Program-made: the position numbers and the translations under genes
The notes under the pieces: model-generated
Seen by the model: only the letters and a program-made list of their open reading frames with translations
Told to the model about the DNA's origin: nothing
The model's database searches: none
Assembly: GCA_037157565.1 (NCBI GenBank)
Contig: JAZHRO010000056.1
Coordinates: forward strand, 28,581,501 to 28,645,500
DNA: 64,000 nucleotides
Reading direction: 5' to 3'
Origin: Thalassia testudinum
Lineage: Eukaryota > Streptophyta > Magnoliopsida > Alismatales > Hydrocharitaceae
Part shown: positions 20,491-32,100 of the stretch, piece by piece
Numbering within the stretch: the stretch's first letter is position 1
Layout: every line of letters begins with the position of its first letter

Positions 20491-21390
20491 ACTTGATGGA
20501 TGCAGTTTCCATGTACTAGCTTACGCAACATTCCTGAAAGATGTATGTGCACCAAAGCGTAAGTGGACCAAAGGTGGGAACCCGATCATAATGTTGAAGC
20601 AAGCCAGCTCCATCATTTTGAGCAAACTCCTACCTAAGGCAAAAGACCCAGGTACCTCTCTAATCTCCTATGCTATTGGTGATATACAGATTGAGAGAGC
20701 CTTATTGGACCTAGGAGCTTCCATAAATTTGGTACCTACATCCCTACTAGACCACTTTGAAGAATCTGAGCTAAAACCAACAGAGATGACTTTGTAGTTG
20801 GTTGATCGATCTATCAAGTCACCAAAAGGAATTCACAAGGATGTCATAGTTAGGGTATGCAATTTTTACTTTCCCGTGGATTTGATAGTCTGATACATGG
20901 ATGCTCCTAAGAATTTGAAGAACACACCAATCATTTTAGGGAGGCCTTTTCTTGCCACAGCTAGGGCCAATTTCAATTGTGAGGAGGGTCAAACTGAGTT
21001 AAAATTTGAGAACAAGACACCAAAGATCGACATCTTTAAGTCACAAAAAGGGATTAATTATGGGGTTATCGAGCAGATCTACGATATCAAATATATGGTT
21101 GAAGAGCCCTTTGTTGAGGAAAACCTGCTTATCCTTGATATTCAACCACAAGAGGATCAAGCCCCTCTGTTAGACGAGCCTAGACCAGACCTAGATACAC
21201 CTACAGCTCCTACCTTTACTTCTGAAACCCACCATGAACCACCTACTACTGTTGGTAATCCAATCATGAAGTTGAAACCCCTCCTTGACCTTCTCAAATA
21301 CGTCTTCCTAGGATCAAATCAGATGTTTCCTGTGATCATCAATTCCCGCCTTACCTATGATCAAGAAACCCGCTTGATTTCTATCCTCTA
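20491..21390 (+). pseudogene. Element F aspartic protease and linker to RT (two stops)
   Basis: The protease keeps LLDLGAS (about 20704), so the catalytic Asp is intact. It continues ELKPTEMTL, a stop, LVDRS, a second stop before YMDAP, then LGRPFLATARANFNCEE (about 20937). The acidic linker to 21390 ends near FLGSNQMFPVIINSRLT, the lead-in to RT. Only two stops in about 260 codons make this the best kept part of F. Confidence 0.85.
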
Positions 21391-22275
21391 GCAGTATCGG
21401 AGAGCCATTGGATGGACTCTCGATGACCTGACTGGCATCAGCCCCTCATATTGCATGCATCACATCTACATTGAAGAGGGCTTATGATAATCCCGTGAAA
21501 TGTAGAGGTGCTTGAATCCGATCCTGCAGGATGTCATGACAAAGGAGATCATCAAGTGGTTAGATGCAGGTATCATCTACCCGATCTCCAGCTGTTGTTC
21601 GGTGAGTCCAATCCAGGTTGTGCCCAAAAAGGCTAGACTCACTGTCATTATGACTGAAACCTGAGAAACTATACTAACCCGCATAGCAAACTCGTGGAGA
21701 GTCTATATTGATTACCAAAGATTGAATGCCTCCACAGAAAAAGATCATTTCTCACTACCATTTATTGATCAGATACTCGAGAAATTGGTAAGGAATTGAT
21801 TCTTTTGCTTCTTGGACGAGTACTCCAGTTATAACCAAGTAGCAATCCATCCTGAGGACCAAGAGAAGACTACCTTCACCTACCCCTTCAGGACAAACGC
21901 ATTCTGTAGGATGCTGTTCGGTCTCTCTAATGCACCTACCACTTTTCAGCTGTGCATGCTTGCCATATTCTCAAATATGGTAGATGAACACCTTGAAGTC
22001 TTCATGTACGAATTTTCAGTATTTAGGGAATCTTTTGATGATTGCCTCCTGCACTTGGTCTAGATCCTCAGGTGTTACATTGATGTGAACTTGGTTCTTT
22101 CTTGGGAAAAGAGCCATTTCGTGGTTCTTAAGGGAATTATCTTGGGACATCTTGTTTCTAGAAAAGGCATCCAGGTTGATCGAGCTATGGTTAATTTGAT
22201 TTCCAAACTACCCATGCCTAGCTCGGTTAAGGACATCCAATCTTTTATGGGTCACGTGGGTTTTTACTGTCTATG
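21391..22275 (+). pseudogene. Element F reverse transcriptase (catalytic aspartates lost)
   Basis: Blocks: AIGWTLDDLTGISPSYC, IIKWLDAGIIYPIS, WRVYIDYQRLN (about 21697), FCFLDEYSSYNQV, MLFGLSNAPTTFQ. The catalytic box at about 22001 reads FMYEFSVF where relatives read FMDDFSVF, so both aspartates are replaced. The thumb continues to SFMGHVGFYCL. Several stops are present, such as in YIEEGL followed by two stops. Inactive. Confidence 0.88.
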
Positions 22276-22990
22276 AATTCTCGATTTCTTGAAAATCGTG
22301 CACCCTTGAATAATCTTCTTTCAAGGGATGTCCCTTTCAAAATCACTGAGGAGTGAACTCATGCATTTGAGAGCCTACGTGGCAGAGTCACTCAAGCACC
22401 AATCCTACAATCCCCTAACTGGTCTCTACCTTTTGAGATCATGTGCGATGCATCTGACTACGTAGTGGGTACAGTACTTGGGTAGAAAATAGACGGGAAA
22501 CCCGTGGTCATCTACTACACTAGCAAGACAATTAACAAGGCTCAACGTAACTACACAGTTACTGAGAAAGCACTGCTAGCTGTAGCATTTGGCCTTGAAA
22601 AAATTTGATCCTATCTTTTGGATTCCTATGTTATCATATACTTGGATTGCATTGCAATGAGGCACCTCCTCGTAATGAAGGATGCGAAACCTCGACTAAT
22701 CCACTGGATCTTGCTATTGCAAGAATTTAACCTAGAGATTCGTGACAAGGTGAGAAAATAGAACATGGTAGCAGATCACTTGTCCTGCCTTCCTTCAGAT
22801 ATCATCAACCCTTCCAGACCAATCACAGAACACTTTCCTGATGAGCACCACCTGACTATCTGTGCAGGAGTTCCCTGGTATGCTGATTTGGTTAACCACT
22901 TGGTGTCACATCAGATCCCGCCTGATTGGCCGAAGGCCAAGAAGTACAAGCTACTTTCTGATGCCAAGTACTACATCTAGGAAGACCCGT
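22276..22990 (+). pseudogene. Element F RNase H and connection region (broken)
   Basis: PFEIMCDASDYVVGTVLG (about 22431), PVVIYYTSKT, TEKALLAVAFGLEK and a degraded third acidic block [13 protein letters not shown]. It then runs into the region before integrase (ADHLSCLPSDIINPSRPITEHFPDE). Interrupted by several stops. Confidence 0.85.
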
Positions 22991-24136
22991 ACCTCTTCAG
23001 CATTGCTGCCAATCAGATCATCAGACGATGCATCCCGAAAGTGGAAATTCAGGACATTCTGTCCTTCAGCCATGATCAGGCCTATGGTAGACACTTCTCT
23101 AGACATAAAACCATAGCTAAAGTCATCCAGTGCAGCTTTTATTGGCCCATGATCTTCAAGGACGCACACGATTACTGTAAGGCATGCAGTCATTTCCAGA
23201 CCTTGGGAAACATGAGCCACTGCGATATGATGCCTTTACAATTGATTCTCGTATTCGAAATCTTTGATATATGGGGGACTGATTTTATGGGCCCCTTCCC
23301 AAAGTCAGACGACTTTGAATTCACTCTCCTCGCTGTAGACTACGTGTCTATATGGGTCGAAGTTATCCCAACCTGAACCAATTATCATAAGGTGGTAATC
23401 AAGTTCATTCATCAGCACATCTTCTCACGGTCTAATGTCCCAAGTGCTATTATATCTGATGGAGGGAACCATTTCACAAATGCACATTTCTGACCCCTAA
23501 TGACAAAGTATGGGGTGTCGCATTGAATCTCAACTCCTTACCAACCCCAAACCAATGAATTGGCTAAACTGTCTAATCAGGAGATTAAGAAAATCCTTCA
23601 GGTCACTGTCTGACCCGATAGGGAAGATTGATTGGCCCAACTTCCGGAAGCTTTGTGGGCTTATAGGACTTCCCACAAAACCCACTTAGTTGTGTCTCCA
23701 TTCAGATTGGTGTACGGGAAGGCGTGTCACCTCCCCGTAGAAACGGAGCACAGGGCCTATTGGGCAATATGGAAGTGCAATCTAGATCTTTTTAAAGCTG
23801 GAACCCACCGTCAGCTTCAAATGAGCGAGATCGAGGAACTACTCAATGACTCATACGAGAACTTGTGAATTTACAAAGAGAAAGTGAAGGCTTTTCATGA
23901 CAAACACATATCTACAAAGACTTTCCATCCTAGTCAGAAGGTTCTACACTTTGATGCCAAACTCAAATTATTCCCAAGTAAGCTTCGATCAAAATGGATT
24001 GGACCATTTCTTGTTAATCAGTCAACCTAGCCTTGATTATGAACCTTTCATTGTGAATGGCTAGTGACTCAAGCCATTCATTGAACTTAGTGATACAAAC
24101 TTGGCTAAGGTATCTTTTGATCTCCATTCTGCCTGA
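22991..24136 (+). pseudogene. Element F integrase (broken, catalytic Glu changed)
   Basis: Zinc-binding region around YGRHFSRHKTIA, with one position changed (CSHFQTL where relatives read CSRCQTL). Core: GTDFMGPF (about 23278) and SDGGNHF (about 23457) are kept, but the expected glutamate block reads TNELAKLSNQEIK (about 23554), with Lys at the Glu position. Tail: ACHLPVETEHRAYWAIW and [14 protein letters not shown]; frame ends TGA at 24134 to 24136. Stops throughout. Confidence 0.86.
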
Positions 24137-24177
24137 GCTTATTGCGCCCAACTGATGGCGTTAGACTCATCGCTTAT

Positions 24178-24191
24178 CGGGAGGCAACCCG
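24178..24191 (+). other. Conserved post-pol hairpin, element F
   Basis: CGGGAGGCAACCCG: CGGG pairs with CCCG. Element B has TGGG and CCCA at the same place after pol. Confidence 0.7.
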
Positions 24192-25078
24192 TCATCTTTT
24201 GAAAAATCCTAAAACCCTTTTGACAAATCTCTTTGCTGAGCTCATAGTTCACTTTTGGGTTCGTCCATTAGAATAGCCGGCTCCACCTCTGGTACTCGTA
24301 CTAGAGCTTAAAATCGTTCGCAGCAGTCATCCCAACCCGTCCACCCACCCTTTGAACCTATTCTAATGCACGATCTAAGATAAATTTGAACCCACATAAT
24401 TTACAATGTGGACATTGCAAATCATAGGCATAAGGGGTATTAAACTGCAAAACATCATGAGAATCAATTCACAACAAGGGTCTCATCAAAAATATTATAT
24501 ATTCCAAAAAATCAGAAAATGAAAAAAAAGAAGAGCCATTTTAGAGAAAAATGAGAAGAGGACGGAGGAAAAATTGAAAAGAAAATAAAGGAGCAAAAAG
24601 ATAAAGAAAGAAATTGAGTCCCTTCAAAGTAATATGGAACTTACCAAATTTCTAGGTTGGATCGAATGATGAATTAAGACCTGAAATGCTAAAACTTAAG
24701 GGATTAGTGGCGAATACCGACCTTAGGATTCTTGGATCTGATTGGATTTAAACACTCACGTACTTGTCAAGATCTGGATTAGTCCATAAGAGGTTAGGGA
24801 AAATGCAAAGCTTGTGTTTTAGGTCCAAGGATTAGGGAGCATTCAACCTCATTAATTGGCCTCTGGTTTGCGGGACTCGATAACTTAAGCAACCTAAATC
24901 ACATGCAGTTTGGTTCAGTGCGCTTTAAATAATAAAATCATGCCAAAACGCATTTAATCTATTTTGAAAATGGTCCTAAGATATCGCAAACAGAAGTGAT
25001 TTGGATGAGTTCTTAACCTAGAGAGGAGGGAAATTCCCCTCGAAGATGTGCAATAACATATCGTCTCCTCAGTGCATG

Positions 25079-25165
25079 TCTCCTAGGATATCTAGGAATC
25101 CTACCAGGGACAGGTAAGCACTTTGTGCTAGTTCAGATGCCCTGGGTGGGATTATCCTGAAATCC
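25079..25165. repeat. Left copy of a direct repeat flanking element C
   Basis: TCTCCTAGGATATCT and the following 70 nt recur at 36946 to 37029 just beyond the other end of C, with roughly ten differences. Confidence 0.85.
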
Positions 25166-25810
25166 CAAAATGTTGAAGCTATGAGTTACTACGCTATCGA
25201 ATTTTGTTTTGAAAACCTATCGTTGTAGTTTGAAAGCGAAGAACTCGTGTTCAACAAATAAAATTTATACCAGAATAGAAATCTTGGGTAGAACTTAGGG
25301 AGGCTATGTCGATCTAGATTCGCAATTATATTTTTTTCGTGTTTTTGTTGAAAAGTGGAGTAATTACAATGAAGCACTATAAACAATCAGAATAAGAGAG
25401 AGAAAGAGAAAACATTCACTTAATAATTCAAAATGTTTACACAATTAGGCAAGTGAGAAGTTACACTAGAAAGCAAGAAAATTATTACACTAGAAAGCAG
25501 GAAAATTCTACTCTATAAAGCAGGAAAAGGAATGGGAGAGAGAAGTTATCCTCCTCGACAATCGCTTGGAGGATGAGCCGGATGGGACAATGCCTGGAAG
25601 CTGAAGAACGAAGTGGGAAGAAGGAGGTCGAGGAAGGAAGAACAAGAACGGGGCAGCACATCATCGTCGTCGTAGGATCTGCTTCCGAAATGGGGGCAAA
25701 AATTTGACTTTATCTCTTGAGAAGCATCCCAGGTGTGGGACAAGATTCTCTTGAGCTTTGGAGAGGTAGAGAAGAGAAGGAAGGGATGAGAATTTCATAT
25801 GGAGGGGGTC

Positions 25811-25820
25811 TCCTTTTATA
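25811..25820 (-). promoter_or_regulatory. TATA box of element C, left LTR
   Basis: Minus-strand sense TATAAAAGGA within the block shared with the LTR of A. Confidence 0.75.
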
Positions 25821-25876
25821 GTTGCAAAGAGTAAGGGTAATTTAGTCATTACATGTTGAAAATTATAAATTCAGGA

Positions 25877-25908
25877 CCTTTAGTGATGGATAAATCCATC
25901 ACTAAAGG
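25877..25908. repeat. U3 palindrome 2, left LTR of C
   Basis: Arms CCTTTAGTGATGGAT and ATCCATCACTAAAGG around AA; 56 bp upstream of the TATA box. The right LTR copy (35933 to 35963) has a G to A change and a 1 nt loss. Confidence 0.88.
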
Positions 25909-26444
25909 CCTGAACATGGTCGTAGTGGGCGGCGCGCGCACGCCCGCTCGCCTCCCCGTACTTCAACACTCATCCATGATCTCTCAATCTCGGCTGTTCG
26001 ATCATGAGATCGAACGGCTAAGAGCGCATCCTCGGCTGCCACAACCACGCACCTCATCGCGTGCGATGGCACGTTTCCTCACCACGTAAGATGGAGCATC
26101 CAACCGATTGGGCACACACGGCCGCCCAATCTCCATCATGCAGTCGATAGCGCCGGCTCATCTACACCTAATTGAAGTGCCTCGCAGTTTCAAACCCACA
26201 TCTTGAGGCAACCGAGTGCTTTATCCACTGCGTTGCGTGCATGGATGGGCGAGCGGAGTGCTCGTGCGACATGAAATTTGTATCGTTCGGTCGAGATCCA
26301 ACGGTCAAGACTGCTTCTTCTTTGGCTTCTAATGATGAAGGCACCGGTCTGAGATCCAATCTCAACCGTTGGATCCTGATCCAACAGCGGAGAGGCGTTG
26401 GCGCTAAGGGCTTCAGCGGTTGTGTGCGGCTGGTTGGGCGGCCG

Positions 26445-26468
26445 AGATGGCACCACGTGGCGCCATCT
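26445..26468. repeat. U3 palindrome 1 (G-box), left LTR of C
   Basis: AGATGGCACCACGTGG followed by CGCCATCT: imperfect palindrome centred on CACGTG. The right LTR has it at 36469 to 36492. Confidence 0.8.
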
Positions 26469-26920
26469 TGGCCATTTAACTTCTGGATGATGTAGATGGT
26501 GCCATGAGTATCAGATTGAGTCGATTGTCACGTCGTTAGGCTGTGATCGTCGATCCGAATCCATCCGTACAGTCGGATTTGTCGTCTAAAGTGTGGATTA
26601 ACACCATCTTGGCCCTTGATCTTCTTGGGTTCCTCAGTCTCTATCTGATGCTACGGATATCCGATTAAGGCGATCTTGGAGTCATTGAACTCCAGTCGTT
26701 GCCCCGATCAGATACGTATGGTTAGATCTTCAATTCGAGGCCCTAATAAAAAGTCACCTTGTCCCTGACCATAAAAGGAGACAATTAACCTCCATTTTAT
26801 TCATACTAATCTAAATGCAAGATGATGCATGCTATGCAATATTTATAGTATGTAATGCAATTCTATGCTTAAGAAAATGCATAAATATAAATTTTATGTA
26901 ATATAAACATGTTTACATCA

Positions 26921-26957
26921 CACTCCCATGCCTATCTTTTGCTAGTCCCTAGCAAAA
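26921..26957 (-). promoter_or_regulatory. PPT and upstream hairpin of element C
   Basis: Minus-strand sense PPT GGCATGGGAGTG touching the LTR; inverted repeat TTTTGCTA (26937 to 26944) and TAGCAAAA (26950 to 26957) with a 5 nt loop. Confidence 0.88.
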
Positions 26958-27480
26958 ACTACATGCTATTTATAAAAGAATTAGGTTGGATTATTTGGGC
27001 ATAAGTTAATTTCAACATTAAGAAAATGTTTACTTAGGATCTAAACTTTCAAAGACACAACAGTGCCCGAGTATCTACCAAAATGTAGATCGCCTCAAGC
27101 CCTCGAGTTATTCAAAGAAAACTTTCTTTTTCTTTTTTTCTTCTTTTCTAATTTTTTTTAATTTTTTAGTTTAGGCTTAAAGAGTGGCTTTCTACAGCCA
27201 TTCAACTCACCCAGGATTTAATGAGAACCTAAGCTCTAAGCATCTTATTGTGAATGTGATAGACTCGTTGATCGGTAATTAAAATGGACTTCGGGCTTCT
27301 ACGCCTCTAGGTGACCTTAGAAAGAGAGTTCTGCCTAATGGTGTATCTTTACAATCGGTATCTTTCTCCCTACTTTTTTTTTAATGGGGTCAACACAAGG
27401 GTGAATCCAGTGTATATCACCCCAGTTTATTCTAGTTCTTCGCTTCTTCCTAAGTGTTTTGGGAATTTTCAATGCATTTC

Positions 27481-27541
27481 TTGAGCTAGGTTCTGGACAA
27501 CCGGTCGATAAGCTATTATCACCGATAACTTGCCAGCCATA
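27481..27541 (-). repeat. 3' UTR module, copy of element C (near LTR)
   Basis: In sense ATGGCTGGCAAGTTATCGG, then TAATAGCTTATCGACCGG and TTGTCCAGAACC. GATAA and TTATC inside can pair. Confidence 0.8.
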
Positions 27542-27554
27542 CTCGTGCAACGAA

Positions 27555-27640
27555 GTGTGGCTTTTATTTTCTTTTTCTTTTCTCCTTTTTTTTTTCTTCT
27601 TTTCGACCTTTTTTTTTCTTTTTTTCTTTTTTTTAAGTAT
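27555..27640 (-). repeat. Internal purine tract of element C
   Basis: On the plus strand a run of T and C; on the sense strand A/G-rich, lying between the two module copies as in A. Confidence 0.6.
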
Positions 27641-27699
27641 GTGGCTTCCATGGTCTAAGATTTACCTAAAGGCAGCAAGAAGAGAATGGTCCAGCAACT

Positions 27700-27753
27700 G
27701 GGCTCTGGACAACCTACCTATGGGCTATTACCCACGATAACTTACCAGCCATA
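27700..27753 (-). repeat. 3' UTR module, copy of element C (near pol)
   Basis: In sense ATGGCTGGTAAGTTATCGTG, then TAATAGCCCATAGGTAGG and TTGTCCAGAGCC. Confidence 0.8.
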
Positions 27754-28331
27754 TCACCGTAGAAGGTTCACTAGCTACCAAATTTTTGTTAAAATCGCCA
27801 ATCAACAAGTCAGTGAAAAGCAAGTGTGTAGATGCTTTAGACTCAAAGTTTCCTCAAATTAGAGGGTGGGTTGATAAGTCGTGTACTTATCACCTAAATT
27901 TATTTCATCAAATTACAATAGAATTAAGATGGCAAGGACTCGAAAAATAAATCCACATTTTAGTGGATACACGGGCCGATTAAGTCCAAAGACCTAAAGG
28001 GTCATTGTGTTCAGATCCTAATGTAATATTTCCTAAGATTGAAAGTCTTAATGTCCAAGTATTTGTTCCTAATTAAATGTTTTTTTTTTAATGTATATGT
28101 AAGAAGAGAAATACAATTTACAGGAATTTCACAAAGCTGACAAAATGATTCAAAAATGAATCCATCCCCCGATGCCTAGCTGATGTAATGTCCACATTGA
28201 TAAAAACAGACATGAAAGAAAGGGTGGAGTATGAAAGATATCACCTGAATATGAAGCTCGGGTCAGCTTTGTGTGATATGTACAACTGTTGAGTTTAATG
28301 TCGTCAGCTAGGCGAAGTCCAGCCAAAGAAG

Positions 28332-29300
28332 TCACAATATGGCTAGAGCAACCATGTCTGAGATGGATTCTAGAAGAGTACGGTCAAAAACAAGCTTCAG
28401 ATGTTGGCCGTTGACTTTAAATGTGTTACCCATCTTTGGGTCAGAGATCTGAACGACTGCATTTGGAAAAATATGGTCAATAATGAATGAGCAGTTCCAT
28501 TTAGATCTAAGTTTGCCAGGAAAAAGCTTAAGTCGAGAATCGAATAACCATACCTGCTGATTCGGCTCAAAGCTCTTGCGGGAAATCAATTGATCATGTA
28601 GAGCTTTGGTCCAAGCCTTGTAGATCTTGACATTCTCATATGAATCATTTCTAAGCTCTTCCAACTAAGATAGTTGGAGTTTCCTGGTCTTCCCAGCTAA
28701 ATTAAAATCGAAATTGCATTGCTTGATTGCCCAAAATGCCCTATGTTCAATCTCTATGGGTAAATGACATACGTTTCCATACACCAAACGAAACGAAGAC
28801 ATGCCGATGGGCATTTCATATGATGTACGGTAGGCCCAAAGAGTGTCCCCAAGCTTTTGAGTTCAGTCTTTGCGATCAGGCCTAACCATTTTCTGTAGAA
28901 TATTCTTAATCTCCTGATTGGAGATCTCAGCCTGTCCATTCATCTGGAGATCATAAGGTGTGGAAATTCGGTGATTAACCCCGTATTTGGCCAACAAATT
29001 ATGGAACTGGGCATTAGTAAAATGAGTGCCACCATCACTGATGATGGCCCTCGGAATCCCAAACTTGGTGAAGATATTTTTCTTGACAAAATCGATGACC
29101 ACCTTGTGGTCATTGGTTCGGGTGGAAATCGCTTCAATCCATTTGGACACATAATCAACAGTGACAAGAATGTACTGATGTCCAAATGAATGGAGAAAGG
29201 GTCCCATGAAATTTATGCCCCAAACATTGAAGATTGCAACAGGAAGAAATGGCTCTTAGTTATGCTCCTGAGTGCCTGACATCGGGAACACGTTCTTCAG
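28332..29300 (-). pseudogene. Element C integrase (nearly open, core Asp replaced)
   Basis: It ends at 28332 with TGA. The core begins INFMGPF (about 29204), with Asn at the first catalytic position as in element A. SDGGTHF (about 29040) and [12 protein letters not shown] (about 28920) are intact. The tail has [17 protein letters not shown] and LFPGKLRSKWNCSFII. Two in-frame stops in about 300 codons: after RPDRKD and in the KLQLS region. The zinc-binding region upstream is frameshifted. Confidence 0.87.
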
Positions 29301-30020
29301 AAATCTTGGGCATCCTTGAATAAAGACGGCCAATACAAGCCTGATTGCAAAATCTTTGCAGCCATCTTTTTCCCGAAGAAATGCCCACCACACGCAGATG
29401 CATGGCAGAACTTAAGTATATTGTTGAATTCATTCTCCGGAAAACATCGGCTAATAATCTGATCAGAGCAGATGTGGTACAGTTCAGGGTCCTCCCAGAA
29501 GTAGTGTTTAGCGTCAGATGTGAGTCTATCCCGTTGTTGCTTGGTCCAATCCTGGGGGATTTGGCCAACGGCCAAATAATTAACAATGTCAACAAACCAT
29601 GAGGTTTGCACACCTGAAATTGTAAGGATGGTTTCGTTCGGAAAAGTATCAGCAATTGGGATGTCTGAACAAGAAGAATCACTTAGAAGTATCGACAAAT
29701 GATCCACCATCACATTTTGTACCCCAGTTTTATCCTTGATTTTAATATCAAATTCTTGAAGTAGAAGAATCCAGTGAATAAGGCAGGGTTTGGCATCCTT
29801 TTTGGCCAAGAGATGTCTCAAGGCTGAGTGGTCGGTATAAATGGTGACATGAGACCCTAAGAGATAAGCCCTGAAATTTTCCAAAACAAATATTACGGCT
29901 AGTAATTCCTTTTCAATAATAGTGTAATTCCTCTGTGCTTCATCTAGAGTTTAGTAGCGTAGTAGATGACAGAGGGCTTCCGGTCAACTTTCTGACACAA
30001 AACAGGCCCGACCGCTTAAT
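29301..30020 (-). pseudogene. Element C RNase H C-terminal part and linker to integrase
   Basis: An open 195-codon stretch (29884 to 29297) starts in RNase H at ENFRAYLLGSHVTIYTDHSALRHLL and continues [17 protein letters not shown] and VDHLSILLSDSS, to the zinc-binding start CHASACGGHFFGKK. A frameshift near 29890 to 29950 separates it from the first RNase H strand (PFEIMIDASD, about 30016 to 30050). Confidence 0.85.
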
Positions 30021-31150
30021 CAGAAGCATCGATCATGATCTCAAAAGGGGCTGTCCAAACTAGTGTTTGCAACACCGGAGCACAAGTGACTGCCATTTTC
30101 AGGAAAACAAATGCCTTACGACATGATTTGTCAAAAGCAAATGGAATTTCTTTGTAGAGAAGATTGCTCAATTGATGAGCAACCTTCGAGAAATCCTTGA
30201 TGAATCTTCTGTAGAATCCCACATGACCAAGAAATGATCAAATTTGTTTAACAGATGTAGGAGGTGAAAGTTTAGCAATAGCATCAACCTTAGCTTTATC
30301 CACTTCAATTCCCCGTTCAAAGATTACATGACCCAAGACGATGCCTTCTTGTGTCATGAAATGACTCTTTTCCCAGCTAAGGACCAATCGTGTTTTGATG
30401 CATCGTTTAAGAATCATTTCTAGATTAGCCAGACAAGAGTCAAACAATTCTCCAAAAATAGAGAAATCGTCCATGAAGGCTTCCATAAACTCTCCGACCA
30501 TGTCAAAGAATATGGCTAACATACACCATTGAAAAGTCACTGGTGCATTGCATAAACCGAAAGGCATCCTACGGAAAGCAAAGGTTCTTTAGGGATAGGT
30601 GAAAGTAGTTTTTTTCCTAATCCTCAGGATGGATAGGAACTTGGTTGTATCTCGAGTAGCCATCAAGAAAATAAAAGTACTTCTGCCCAACTAATCTTTC
30701 CAATATTTGATCAATGAAAGGCAGAGGGAAGTGATCCTTTTTTGTGGCTATGTTCAACTTCCTGTAATCGATGCAAACCCTCTAAGAAGAAGCTGAACGA
30801 GTTATGACAGATTCTCTTCTCTCGTTAGTCACAACGGTAATCCCAGCTTACTTGGGAACAATCTGCACAGGACTTACCTAGGGACTATCAGAGATTGGAT
30901 AAATAATTCCTACATCGAGCCACTTAATGATTTCCTTTTTGACCACTTCTCGCATATTTTGATGTAATCTCCTCTGTATCTGGTGAGAAGGGCGGGATCC
31001 ATCTTCCAAGAATATTCTATGATTGCAGTAAGATGGCTCGATCCCCCTAAGGTCATGAATGGTCCAACCAATTACCTTATTGTGTTCCTTCAGGACCTTG
31101 ATCAATTTAATCTCCTACTCCTTTGTTAATTTGGAATTGATAATCACAGG
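30021..31150 (-). pseudogene. Element C reverse transcriptase (catalytic box intact, frame broken)
   Basis: GWTIHDLRGIEPSYCNHRIFLED, IIKWLDVGIIYPIS, RVCIDYRKLNIATKKDHFPL, FLDGYSRYNQVPIHPED, MPFGLCNAPVTFQ, and the catalytic box FMDDFSIFG (about 30461 to 30478) is complete. Breaks: stops at expected Trp/Gln codons, and a frameshift near 30570 to 30620 just before MPFGLC. It also keeps the region (VGEFMEAFMDDF and onward) that is deleted in element A. Confidence 0.87.
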
Positions 31151-32100
31151 GAGAATCTTCTGTGGTCTTAAAAATTGATATTTCAAATTTTTATGCAATG
31201 GTTTCAATTCAAGCTGGGGTGGGTTGATGATTGAAGGTAAGGAAGATGCTGATGACTCATCAAGAGGAAGAGGTTGAGAGTGAACAAAATCAGTAACCTC
31301 TTCAAAAGATGGCAGGTCTGCCATAGAGGGTTGCGGGTCCAATTCATCATCAAAGGGGGAACTTTCAATTGAAGAAACCATCAAACACGTTTCAATGTTC
31401 ACATTATCCTCCTCAAGTTCCTCAATAAATCCACAATCCTCAAATTTATTAATCGCCTTAAAAATATCCAATTTCATTCATTGATCCCCAAAGGCGATTT
31501 CCATGCTACCGCTTTCGCAGTTAATGTTGGCCTTAGCGGTAGCCAGGAACGAACGCCCCAGAATGATGGGCGTGTTCCTTAGATTTTTTGGTACATCCAT
31601 GTCAAGGACAAGAAAATCTATAGGAAAATAGAAATCCTTGACCTTAACTATAACATCTTCAATAATGCCTCGCAGATTTGTGACTGAACGGTCAGCTAAC
31701 TACAGCATTACTGAAGTAGGCCGAAGTTCACCTAATCCAAACATCCTATAAATAGAAGTCGGAATTAGGTTGATGGATGCACCCAGATCCAGAAGTGCTC
31801 TATCAAAAGTGTAATCTCCAATGACACAAGAAATCAACGGAGCACCTGGATCTCTCTTTTTCTAAGGGAGGTGGTGCAAGATAAGAGAATTAGCTTGCTC
31901 GAAGAGTACCACCTTCCTTGGAACTAATTCTCTCGGCTTACGCTTTTGTGTACATAAATCCTTTAAAAATCTCGCGTAAGCCAGTATATGCTTGATAGCA
32001 TCAAGGAGTGGGATATTGATCTCAACATTCTTAAAAATATTCAGAAGCTCCTCATTGCTATCAACAGACTTCTTCTTCTTTAATTTGTTCAAGGCTTCAA
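31151..32100 (-). pseudogene. Element C aspartic protease and linker
   Basis: Frame beginning near 32092: KKKKSVDSNEELLNIFKNVEINIPLLDAIKHI (in pieces), KLPPK, then DRALLDLGASINLIP (catalytic Asp at about 31787), LADRSV, VLDMDVP, LGRSFLATAKANINCE (Ser for Pro in LGRP) and an acidic linker. Stops before LADRS and after AFGDQ. Confidence 0.85.

Larger units (their letters stand above)
24137..25170 (+). other. Element F 3' UTR, first part
   Basis: No env-like ORF. It starts with the conserved block GATGGCGTTAGACTCATCGC and the hairpin at 24178, has an AG-rich tract near 24510 to 24610, and ends in the hairpin-module region (CTCCTAGGATATC at 25080) before element C. Confidence 0.75.
25171..26920 (-). 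repeat. Element C 3' LTR (left copy)
   Basis: About 1750 bp, TGTTGAAGC to GTTTACATCA on the plus strand. TATA at 25811, palindrome 2 at 25877, G-box palindrome at 26445. Confidence 0.93.
26958..28331 (-). other. Element C 3' UTR
   Basis: No env-like ORF. In plus-strand coordinates: conserved GTCAACAC...GTGTATATC box at 27385 to 27421, module copies at 27481 and 27700, pyrimidine tract (purine in sense) between them. It aligns with the 3' UTRs of A and G. Confidence 0.75.

Noticed and set aside
24137..25078. Possible env-like ORF after integrase, as in some Athila elements
   Set aside because: I checked the 3' UTRs of A, B, C, D and F for a long frame with signal peptide or membrane segments and found none.
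28332..28700. Possible chromodomain at the integrase C-terminus
   Set aside because: The tail ends shortly after the KLRSKW block with no aromatic-cage motif, as expected for Athila rather than chromoviruses.
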